A stretch of DNA of 16,771 bases, taken from assembly GCA_947627965.1 (NCBI GenBank), contig CANQYA010000006.1:1-16771 (forward strand). Reading direction: 5' to 3'. Shown here one piece after another: positions 7,680 to 13,989 of the stretch. The translations under genes and the position numbers were made by a program. Origin of the DNA: an uncultured Bacilli bacterium (GTDB taxonomy: Bacteria > Bacillota_I > Bacilli_A > RF39 > UBA660). Each line of letters opens with the position of its first letter. Position 1 is the first letter of the stretch. Under the pieces are notes generated by a model. It saw nothing but the letters and a program-made list of their open reading frames with translations, did not search any database and was not told where the DNA came from.

Positions 7680-8753
7680 ATGGAGTTAGCAATTATTATT
7701 TTATTAGTTATTTTAATTATATTAATACTTATTTTACTTTTAAAAAAAGGTATAAATGAAGGTAATGTAGTTGAAAGATTAGGAAGATTTGAAGTAAATA
7801 TTAATAATGAAATAAATGAGTTTAAAGATAATTTAACTAAAGGGTTAAACGATGATTTTGACAAATTAAATGTAAAATTAGAAGAAAGATTAAATCGTAT
7901 AAATGATAAAGTAAATGAAAGACTTGATCAAAATTTTGAGAAAACGAATAAAACCTTTACTAATGTTTTAGAAAGATTAAGTAAAATTGATGAAGCTCAA
8001 AGAAAGATTGAGAGCTTATCTAATGATATAGTATCGTTGCAAAGTATATTAACTGATAAGAAAAGTCGTGGTATATTTGGCGAGGTTAATTTAAAACATA
8101 TTTTAACTAGTGTATTCGGTGAAAAAAATGATAAAATTTTTGCTTTGCAGTATACTTTTCCTAACGGTAATATAGCTGATTCTGTGCTTTTCGCACCACA
8201 ACCTTTAGGTGTTATTGCTATTGATTCTAAATTTCCGCTAGAAAATTATCGTATGATGGTCGATAAGAATGTTCCTCAAGAAATAAGAAATAATTATGAA
8301 AAACAATTTAAAATAGATGTTAGAAAACATATTGACGATATAAGTAATAAATATATTATTCCTGATGTTACTAGCAATCAAGCTATTATGTTTTTACCAG
8401 CTGAAGCTATTTTTGCAGAAATTAATGCCTATCACCCTGATTTAATCGATTATGCTTATAAAAAAAGAGTATGGATAACATCACCGACAACGTTAATATC
8501 AACTTTAACAGTTATTCAAATGATTATGAAAAATATAGAAAGAGATAAGTATACATCTATTATTCATGAAGAATTAAATAAATTAGGAGTAGAGTTTTCA
8601 AGATATAAAGAACGTTGGGATAAGTTAGCTAAGAGTATTCAAATTGTTAATAAAGATGTGGAAAATGTATATATTACAACGGAAAAAATAAGTAAAAAAT
8701 TTGATGTAATAAGCGGTGTCGAAGTTGATAAATTAGATATTAATGATGAATAA
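7680..8753 (+). CDS. rmuC: RmuC-family protein (predicted DNA recombination nuclease)
   Basis: 357 residues, as in the smaller Firmicute RmuC proteins. A single N-terminal membrane helix (about residues 3-21) is followed by a long charged coiled coil (about 28-120) and the conserved RmuC nuclease-like domain: the S-R-G-I-F-G-E-V-N-L-K-H-I-L entry, then L-G-V-I-A-I-D-S-K-F-P-L-E-N-Y-R, whose D-S-K is the PD-(D/E)XK-like core, and an F-L-P-A-E-A-I-F-A-E segment. In E. coli rmuC limits recombination at inverted repeats; the biochemical activity is poorly defined. TAGGAG (7667-7672), overlapping the stop of the upstream gene, is the ribosome site. The transcript ends at a hairpin that starts inside the last codons. 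Confidence 0.9.
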   Translation: MELAIIILLVILIILILILLLKKGINEGNVVERLGRFEVNINNEINEFKDNLTKGLNDDFDKLNVKLEERLNRINDKVNERLDQNFEKTNKTFTNVLERLSKIDEAQRKIESLSNDIVSLQSILTDKKSRGIFGEVNLKHILTSVFGEKNDKIFALQYTFPNGNIADSVLFAPQPLGVIAIDSKFPLENYRMMVDKNVPQEIRNNYEKQFKIDVRKHIDDISNKYIIPDVTSNQAIMFLPAEAIFAEINAYHPDLIDYAYKKRVWITSPTTLISTLTVIQMIMKNIERDKYTSIIHEELNKLGVEFSRYKERWDKLAKSIQIVNKDVENVYITTEKISKKFDVISGVEVDKLDINDE

Positions 8754-8774
8754 GTTTTATTCGTCATTTTTTTT
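8742..8774 (+). terminator. Intrinsic terminator of the TVP38-rmuC operon
   Basis: TGATGAATAA (8744-8753) pairs with TTATTCGTCA (8757-8766) with one G-U and a GTT loop, and eight T follow. The left arm includes the final rmuC codons and its TAA. Confidence 0.88.
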
Positions 8775-8837
8775 GATAGATATTTTAGTAAAGATATAAG
8801 AAAGAGGAATATTTTTTCTCAAAATGTAAAATGAAAT

Positions 8838-8866
8838 TTGCTTTTTTTGTAAAATAATGGTATATT
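8838..8866 (+). promoter_or_regulatory. Probable promoter of the DUF4143 ATPase gene
   Basis: TTGCTT (8838-8843), a 17-base spacer, and TATATT (8861-8866) preceded by TGG, an extended -10. The start of transcription would fall near 8873, which makes an ATG at 8873 an unlikely start codon. Confidence 0.5.
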
Positions 8867-8890
8867 TATTTTATGAAAAGGAGGGGTAAT

Positions 8891-10150
8891 ATGAGTTATT
8901 TACCAAGGATTGTTGATAAAGAAATAGATGACCTTATGGAAATAATGGGGGCAGTGCTTATCGAAGGTTGCAAATGGTGTGGAAAATCTACTACTGGTTT
9001 TCATCATGCCAAAAGTATAATTGAATTTCAAAATCCAGATAGGAAACAAGAATATGAGGAAATAAAAAATACTAAGCCGTCACTATTTTTAAGTGGTGAA
9101 AAGCCAAGAATGTTTGATGAATGGCAAATGTATCCTGTTGTATGGGATTCAATTAGAACGGACGTTGACCATACAGGACAAAAAGGACAATATATTCTTA
9201 CTGGTTCTGCTAAACCTAGTGAAGGTGAAACAATGCATACAGGAACAGGTAGAATTTCGCGAGTATTAATGCGTCCAATGAGTTTATTTGAGTCAGGTGA
9301 ATCCACTGGTGAAGTATCTTTTTCCGATATTATCGAAGGAAAAGATGTCTCAGGGGTCTCTAAATTATCGTTAGAAGATTTAGCAAGTGTTATTGTAAGA
9401 GGTGGTTGGCCAGCTTCCATTGAGGTTAAAAGCGATGCTAAATATAGGTTTGCTAAAGAGTATGTTAAATCGTTAGTGCATGAAGAAGTAAGAACAGTAG
9501 ATGGGGTAGAAAGAAATCCAATTAAAATGTTAAATGTTTTAAGGAGCCTGGCAAGAAATGTTTCAACTCAAGTTGCTAATTCAACTATAGAAGGTGATAT
9601 TAAAAATAATTTTGATGACGACATTTCGCGACCAACTTTAATAGATTATTTGAATACTTTGGAAAAATTATTTGTAATAGAAGATGTTAACGCTACCAAC
9701 TTGAATTTTAGAAGTAAATATGCCCTTCGTACTAAACCAAAAAAATATTTTGTTGATCCATCGATTGCTACTGCCATACTTGATATGAAACCTAATGATT
9801 TACTTCAAGATCTAAATATTTTTGGCTTTTTGTTTGAAGCACTATGTATGCGAGATTTAAAAATTTATACTCAATTTTATGGTGGAGATATAACTTTTTA
9901 TCGTGATGAAAAAGATTTTGAAATTGATGCCATACTTAGAATGAGTAGTGGAAAATGGGGAGCAATAGAAATAAAACTTGGTGCCGGTTACATTGACGAA
10001 GCTGTAAATAATCTTTTAAAATTCAAGGATCGTGTCGATACCCAAAAATGTGGTGAACCAGCTTTTTTAGTAGTATTAACAGGGGCAAATTATTCCTATA
10101 AAAGAGAAGACGGCGTTTATGTTGTATCTATTGGGACATTAAAAAATTAA
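8891..10150 (+). CDS. AAA-type ATPase with C-terminal DUF4143 domain
   Basis: A 419-residue predicted ATP-binding protein. An N-terminal AAA-like P-loop domain has Walker A GCKWCGKS (26-33, of the G-x4-G-K-S kind), the typical M-F-D-E-W-Q Walker B segment (D76, E77) and I-L-T-G-S (102-106). The C-terminal DUF4143 half has F-L-F-E-A-L and, near residues 350-375, F-E-I-D-A-I-L...A-I-E-I-K-L-G, which resembles a PD-(D/E)XK nuclease core. The cellular role of this large family is not settled. The start at 8891 is chosen because AAAGGAGGGG (8877-8886) fits it; an in-frame ATG at 8873 lies before that site. Sampled lines of this gene are 35-42% GC against about 17% in nearby rmuC lines, which suggests acquisition. 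It stands alone and converges on the VanY gene with only 15 bases between. Confidence 0.88.
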   Translation: MSYLPRIVDKEIDDLMEIMGAVLIEGCKWCGKSTTGFHHAKSIIEFQNPDRKQEYEEIKNTKPSLFLSGEKPRMFDEWQMYPVVWDSIRTDVDHTGQKGQYILTGSAKPSEGETMHTGTGRISRVLMRPMSLFESGESTGEVSFSDIIEGKDVSGVSKLSLEDLASVIVRGGWPASIEVKSDAKYRFAKEYVKSLVHEEVRTVDGVERNPIKMLNVLRSLARNVSTQVANSTIEGDIKNNFDDDISRPTLIDYLNTLEKLFVIEDVNATNLNFRSKYALRTKPKKYFVDPSIATAILDMKPNDLLQDLNIFGFLFEALCMRDLKIYTQFYGGDITFYRDEKDFEIDAILRMSSGKWGAIEIKLGAGYIDEAVNNLLKFKDRVDTQKCGEPAFLVVLTGANYSYKREDGVYVVSIGTLKN

Positions 10151-10165
10151 TTATTTATCAAAAAT

Positions 10166-11026
10166 CTATTTATTTATATATTTAACATAATATTCTTCAT
10201 AAGTAATATTTTCTTTATGAATAAGGCTTGCTATTTGGACACCAACATAACGATAATGCCATGGTTCATATGTATAACCAGTAATATATTCTTTATCTTT
10301 AGGATACCTTAAAATAAAACCGTATTTATAGCTATTATCCTGCATCCACTTAAATTCTTCCGTACTTTCAAAATTATTAAAATCTTTACTAATATTATCG
10401 ACATCGACAGCTAAACCTGTTTGATGCTCAGAAAATCCTGGTCTGGCAGAGTATTGGTCAGCTAGGCTAACCCCGTCCTTATCTACATAATTATTATAAA
10501 GATTAGTTTGATAACTGTAACTACGATAAGTAGATACGGCTCTGATATTATAACCTTCTTCTTTAGCTCTCTTAGCTAAAAATTCAAATGATATTCGAGC
10601 TAAATTAACTAATTTTTTTTCTCCTAAAGAATATTTACTATCAATTGTTTCTAAATTTGATGGGACATAGTCTTCTTCTAAGTAATTATATTTATTTACT
10701 AGTATATAAGTAGTATCTAAATTATTACTTTTTTTAATATTAGTATAAAATTCTTGATCGAGACCAATATTTACTTCTAAAACAATAAGTTGATTATTTT
10801 TATCTTGATGTTTATTTTTATAACTAATGTACCTATCTATATAATTATTGTTAAAATAATTAATCTTTTCATTAATATTGCCAAGGAGAGCTAACTTTTC
10901 CTTAAAAGTTAATTCATTATCATTTTTAGAAACATCTTTACTTATTGAAGAAACTTTATTAGTTGCCATGATTACTACAAAACTTAAAACTACAACTACT
11001 ACTGCAATTGTAACTTTTCTTTTCAT
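10166..11026 (-). CDS. VanY-family D-alanyl-D-alanine carboxypeptidase (peptidase M15B)
   Basis: 286 residues, with an N-terminal membrane anchor or uncleaved signal (about residues 5-21) and an extracellular zinc peptidase domain that would trim the terminal D-Ala of peptidoglycan stem peptides. The M15 signature S-E-H-Q-T-G-L-A-V-D gives ligands H201 and D208. E-P-W-H supplies the catalytic E254 and the third ligand H257. The W-M-Q-D-N-S-Y-K-Y-G-F-I-L-R-Y-P segment is also typical. The preceding stretch (about 40-130) is low-complexity, Asn/Lys/Tyr-rich and may be a stalk. GGAGGA (minus strand, 11031-11036) fits the ATG. A strong sigma-A promoter lies upstream. Divergent from dacF, so two different types of carboxypeptidase share one intergenic region. 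No van resistance genes accompany it, so a housekeeping wall role is more likely. Confidence 0.9.
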   Translation of the reverse strand: MKRKVTIAVVVVVLSFVVIMATNKVSSISKDVSKNDNELTFKEKLALLGNINEKINYFNNNYIDRYISYKNKHQDKNNQLIVLEVNIGLDQEFYTNIKKSNNLDTTYILVNKYNYLEEDYVPSNLETIDSKYSLGEKKLVNLARISFEFLAKRAKEEGYNIRAVSTYRSYSYQTNLYNNYVDKDGVSLADQYSARPGFSEHQTGLAVDVDNISKDFNNFESTEEFKWMQDNSYKYGFILRYPKDKEYITGYTYEPWHYRYVGVQIASLIHKENITYEEYYVKYINK

Positions 11027-11046
11027 ATAATCCTCCGTTATTTTTT

Positions 11047-11074
11047 ATTATATTGCTAAGAAATTATATGTCAA
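11047..11074 (-). promoter_or_regulatory. Consensus sigma-A promoter of the VanY-type gene
   Basis: On the minus strand, TTGACA (11069-11074), a 16-base spacer, then TATAAT (11047-11052). Both hexamers are perfect matches, with a short leader to the ribosome site at 11031-11036. This points to constitutive vegetative expression. Confidence 0.75.
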
Positions 11075-11177
11075 TAAATCTCTATTTATATTACAAAAGA
11101 TGACAAATAAACAAAAAAATTGATATTTATAAATATAAATTTAATTTAAGTCATAATTATTAATTAGAGGTGAAATA

Positions 11178-12326
11178 ATGAAAAAAATTATAATTATATT
11201 ATTGATTGGTATTCTTCTTTTTCCAATTTATGTAAATGCTGATGAAGATTTATTAACGAATGCTAGAAGTGGCGTTTTAATGGAAGCATCGACAGGGGAA
11301 ATATTATATGAAAAAAATAAAAATGATAAAGTAGCAGTAGCATCTATGACGAAAATGGTTGCCCAAATAATCATTTTGGAAAATATAGAGAATGGTAACT
11401 TATCTTGGGATGAAAAAATAAAAGTTAGTAGTAATGCATCAGGAATGGGTGGTTCACAAATTTGGTTACAGACTGGTGAAGAAATGAGTGTAAGAGATTT
11501 AATGAAAGGAATTACTATGGCAAGTGCGAATGATGCCACCGTAGCCTTAGCTGAACGCATTGCTGGAACCGAAACAGCTTTTGTTAAGCAAATGAACGAT
11601 AAAGTAAAAGAATTAGGTTTAAAGAACACTAATTTTGTTAATTCAACTGGTTTAGATGAAGACAATCATTATTCTTCGGCATATGATATGGCTATTATTG
11701 CTAAAGAATTATTGAAACATGACGAAATTTTAGAAATATCTGGTGTCTACGAAGATTATATTCGCCAAGATACACCTAATAAATATTGGTTAGTTAATAC
11801 TAATAAACTAGTGCGTTTTTACGAAGGAGCAGATGGTTTAAAAACTGGTTTTACTGATAATGCTGGTTACTGCATGGCTGTTACTGCTAAAAGAGATGGT
11901 ATGCGTCTAATTGCTATCGTCTTAGGAGAAGCTAAAGGTTCAGTAAGAAACGAAGAAACACAACAATTACTTGACTATGGCTTTAATATTTATAAAGTAG
12001 ATTTAGTAAAAGAAAAAGGCGATATAATTACAACTATCGATATTGATAAAGGAACCAAAGACCAAGTAAACACTACTATTAATGAGGATATAAGTGTTTT
12101 AAAAAAGAAAAGTGAAATAAGTAAAACCTATGATATAGAAACTGAAATTAATGATATTAAACTTCCTTTAAAAAAAGGTGACATAATAGGTAAAGTATTA
12201 GTTAAAGATAATGGTAAAATGATTAAAGAAGTAGATTTAATAGTAGATGAAGACGTTTTTAAACTAGGATATTTTAAAACTTTATTAAATACTTTAAGAA
12301 ATATTTTAACAGGAGATATTATTTAA
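11178..12326 (+). CDS. dacF: D-alanyl-D-alanine carboxypeptidase, DacF type (peptidase S11)
   Basis: A 382-residue secreted penicillin-binding protein. Signal peptide residues 1-21 end in V-N-A before D-E. The three serine-transferase motifs are in order: S56-M-T-K59, S116-A-N118 and K222-T-G224. A beta-rich C-terminal domain (PBP5_C type) occupies about 270-365, and the final amphipathic stretch with L-G-Y-F-K-T-L-L-N-T-L could anchor it to the membrane. It removes terminal D-Ala from pentapeptides. In B. subtilis dacF lies directly before spoIIA and acts in cortex modification; the same position here supports the name. AGAGGTGA just upstream is the ribosome site. Unlike a read-through arrangement, a terminator closes it before the next gene. 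Confidence 0.9.
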   Translation: MKKIIIILLIGILLFPIYVNADEDLLTNARSGVLMEASTGEILYEKNKNDKVAVASMTKMVAQIIILENIENGNLSWDEKIKVSSNASGMGGSQIWLQTGEEMSVRDLMKGITMASANDATVALAERIAGTETAFVKQMNDKVKELGLKNTNFVNSTGLDEDNHYSSAYDMAIIAKELLKHDEILEISGVYEDYIRQDTPNKYWLVNTNKLVRFYEGADGLKTGFTDNAGYCMAVTAKRDGMRLIAIVLGEAKGSVRNEETQQLLDYGFNIYKVDLVKEKGDIITTIDIDKGTKDQVNTTINEDISVLKKKSEISKTYDIETEINDIKLPLKKGDIIGKVLVKDNGKMIKEVDLIVDEDVFKLGYFKTLLNTLRNILTGDII

Positions 12327-12345
12327 AAATATTATCTCTTTTTTT
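12313..12345 (+). terminator. Intrinsic terminator of dacF
   Basis: GAGATATTATT (12313-12323) pairs with AATATTATCTC (12328-12338) with one mismatch, and a run of seven T follows. The left arm is inside the last dacF codons and TAA is in the loop. It isolates dacF from the sporulation sigma operon. Confidence 0.82.
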
Positions 12346-12393
12346 AGGAAAAAATATAATTATGTCATATATATAATTAGAACCATTAATAAA

Positions 12394-12446
12394 TGTCGAA
12401 AATAGTCATATGAAAAAATTGACTTCTTTTGTCGAATAAGTATAAA
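12394..12446 (+). promoter_or_regulatory. Control region of the spoIIA-like operon: two Spo0A-box-like sites and a sigma-A-like promoter
   Basis: TGTCGAA occurs at 12394-12400 and again at 12430-12436, the second as TTTTGTCGAATAA, matching the Spo0A box core (TGNCGAA). TTGACT (12419-12424), 16 bases, TATAAA (12441-12446) is a good sigma-A promoter with the second box in its spacer. A further possible -10, TATTAT (12464-12469), would put that box near -43, an activating position. G-T-C-GAAT at 12431-12437 also resembles a sigma-H -10, but no sigma-H -35 was found. The boxes are seen directly; the regulation is inference. Confidence 0.55.
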
Positions 12447-12492
12447 TTTCAAATAATTTGTTCTATTATTTAATAAGTGAGGAGAGTAGAAT

Positions 12493-12831
12493 ATGCTACA
12501 TATTGAAATTGAATATAAAAGGGGAATTCTCTTTGCAAGATTAATAGGAGATATTAATAACAATACAATTAATAATTTAGAAGTTATTGATAATATGATT
12601 ACTAAAGCAGGTATTAAGTATCTACTTCTTAATTTTGAAAAAGTAAGTATTATTTCTAATAATCAAATAGAATTTATTATTGATAAATATAAAAAGTTAA
12701 TTGGTCAAGATGGAAAGTTATTGATATGTGGATATTATAACAATGCTAAATTAAAAATAAATATCATCGACAACGATAAAATATATTTATCTACTAACGA
12801 ACTAAATGCATTTAATATAATTAATATTTAA
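12493..12831 (+). CDS. spoIIAA: SpoIIAA-like STAS-domain protein lacking the phosphorylation serine
   Basis: A 112-residue single STAS domain in the position of spoIIAA, before sigF. The segment L-L-L-N-F-E-K-V-S-I-I-S-N-N-Q-I-E-F-I-I aligns with the SpoIIAA strand and helix that carry D57-S58-S59-G60. Here these are S55, N56, N57 and Q58, so the serine phosphorylated by SpoIIAB is replaced by Asn and the DSSG turn is lost. The G-K-L-L-I-C-G strand that follows is typical. The known role of SpoIIAA is to release sigma-F from SpoIIAB. With no spoIIAB alongside, this copy cannot run the classical phosphorylation cycle; it might bind a partner constitutively or be a remnant. GGAG (12481-12484) fits the ATG; sigF follows after 11 bases. 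The STAS call is firm; orthology rests mainly on position. Confidence 0.68.
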   Translation: MLHIEIEYKRGILFARLIGDINNNTINNLEVIDNMITKAGIKYLLLNFEKVSIISNNQIEFIIDKYKKLIGQDGKLLICGYYNNAKLKINIIDNDKIYLSTNELNAFNIINI

Positions 12832-12842
12832 GGAGAAAGAAA

Positions 12843-13490
12843 ATGAAGAATGATTATAGTAATATGATTTATAAAATTGCCCATAAGTATAGTTTTGGAA
12901 ATGATTTTGAAGATTTATGTCAAGTAGGACAGATAGGATTAATGAAAGCACTAGAAAATTACAATAAAGATTTAGGTAGTGATTTTGCATCATATGCCTA
13001 TATATATATTAAAGGGGAAATATTAAAATATATAAAAGAAAATAGAGTTGTAAAAATAAGTAACGAATTATTTACTTTAAATAAAGCAATTAATCATGCT
13101 AAAGAAGTATTAACTCAAAAATATATGAAAGTACCAACTAATAGTGAATTATCTCTTTTCTTAGAAATACCTATAGAAAAAATAAATGAAGCAGTAATGG
13201 CTAGTGAATACGTTAAAAGTCTAGATTACGTTTTAAATGAAGATGACGAAAAAGAATTAACTTTATATGATTCAATAAAATACGAAGAAAAAGGATACGA
13301 TGAGAGAATCCTCGATTTAAAAGAAGAAATTAATACTTTAGATGATAATGAGAAAAAACTTATTTATGCTAGGTACTACGAAGATAAAAGTCAACAAGAA
13401 ACATCAGAATTACTAGGTATTAGTCAAGTACAAGTATCCCGTAATGAAGCTAAAATATTAACTAAACTAAGAAACAAATTAGTTAGTTAG
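12843..13490 (+). CDS. sigF: Sporulation sigma factor of the SigF/SigG group
   Basis: A 215-residue group-3 sigma-70 factor, expected to direct forespore transcription. Region 2.2 is DLCQVGQIGL (24-33), followed by an F-A-S-Y-A-Y-I-Y-I-K-G-E-I-L-K-Y-I core region. Region 3 covers about 71-125 (VKISNEL...P-T-N-S-E-L). Region 4.2 ends with LLGISQVQVSRNEAKIL (190-206), which closely follows the SigF recognition helix. It is about 40 residues shorter than B. subtilis SigF (about 255), nearly all at the N-terminus ahead of region 2.2. AAGGAG just before the ATG and the tight junction with the STAS gene argue against an earlier start. The order dacF - STAS - sigma - spoVA supports SigF over SigG. 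The anti-sigma gene spoIIAB, normally between the STAS gene and sigF, is absent. Confidence 0.85.
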   Translation: MKNDYSNMIYKIAHKYSFGNDFEDLCQVGQIGLMKALENYNKDLGSDFASYAYIYIKGEILKYIKENRVVKISNELFTLNKAINHAKEVLTQKYMKVPTNSELSLFLEIPIEKINEAVMASEYVKSLDYVLNEDDEKELTLYDSIKYEEKGYDERILDLKEEINTLDDNEKKLIYARYYEDKSQQETSELLGISQVQVSRNEAKILTKLRNKLVS

Positions 13491-13499
13491 TATTTTTTT

Positions 13500-13529
13500 G
13501 TATAAAAACGATAAAACTAGGAAAAATAT
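13500..13529 (+). promoter_or_regulatory. Possible sigma-F promoter for spoVACDE
   Basis: GTATA (13500-13504), a 15-base spacer, then GGAAAAATAT (13520-13529) in the gap between sigF and spoVAC. This fits the sigma-F form GYWTA-N15-GGNNANAHTR apart from the last two positions. The match is short in AT-rich DNA, but spacing and place are right for forespore expression. Confidence 0.4.
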
Positions 13530-13544
13530 TGATAGGTGATATAA

Positions 13545-13988
13545 ATGGAAAAAAAAGAATATAAGAAAATAGTCGATCGTCATAAACCGACTGAAAAAAG
13601 AGTTCAAAATGCCATCATTAGCTTTTTAATAGGGGGAATAATAGGTGCTCTAGGACAAGGATTAATCGATTTATATTCTAATCTTTTAGATATTTCAAGT
13701 AAAGATGCATCAACTTTTATGATTGTTACTTTAGTCTTTATCGCATCACTATTTACAGCTTTAGGCTTCTTTGACAAATGGGTTACTTTTGCTAAATGTG
13801 GACTAATTATTCCCATAACTGGTTTTGCTCATTCGATGACTAGTGCAGGAATTGAATACCGTAAGGAAGGACCTATCTATGGATTAGGAATGAATATTTT
13901 TAAATTAGCTGGTTCAGTTATCTTATATGGAATAGTTGCTGCTTGGTTATTTGGAACCATTAGGTACTTGTTGATGGGAGGAATATAA
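13545..13988 (+). CDS. spoVAC: SpoVAC, spore dipicolinate channel membrane protein
   Basis: 147 residues. A basic N-terminus with Y-K-K-I-V-D-R-H-K-P is followed by about four membrane helices. Family features include I-G-G-I-I-G-A-L-G-Q-G, A-L-G-F-F-D-K-W and I-P-I-T-G-F-A-H-S-M, the last echoed in SpoVAE. SpoVAC is a membrane component of the SpoVA channel that moves calcium-dipicolinate into the developing spore and out on germination. AGGTGAT lies just before the ATG. It is 54 bases after sigF, in a gap holding a sigma-F-like promoter, and the GGGAGG ribosome site of spoVAD lies inside its 3' end. spoVAA and spoVAB, which precede it in B. subtilis, are not here, as in the clostridial C-D-E arrangement. 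Confidence 0.93.
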   Translation: MEKKEYKKIVDRHKPTEKRVQNAIISFLIGGIIGALGQGLIDLYSNLLDISSKDASTFMIVTLVFIASLFTALGFFDKWVTFAKCGLIIPITGFAHSMTSAGIEYRKEGPIYGLGMNIFKLAGSVILYGIVAAWLFGTIRYLLMGGI

Positions 13989-13989
13989 T

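Noticed and set aside
8873..8890. ATG 8873 as start of the DUF4143 ATPase
   Set aside because: It lies before the strong AAAGGAGGGG site and at the predicted transcript start. ATG 8891 fits both.
11075..11177. Promoter for dacF
   Set aside because: TTGATA at 11120-11125 has only weak -10 partners, and no sigma-F, G or H pattern was clear. The sequence is nearly pure A and T, so nothing could be supported.
11228..11665. Long antisense reading frames, for example opposite dacF, spoVAC, the DUF4143 gene and feoB
   Set aside because: They lie fully opposite well-recognised genes, show no family features, and have no convincing ribosome sites. They are by-products of codon use.
12832..12842. A hidden spoIIAB between the STAS gene and sigF
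   Set aside because: The gap is 11 bases and holds only the sigF ribosome site. No frame in the surrounding sequence encodes a GHKL-type kinase.
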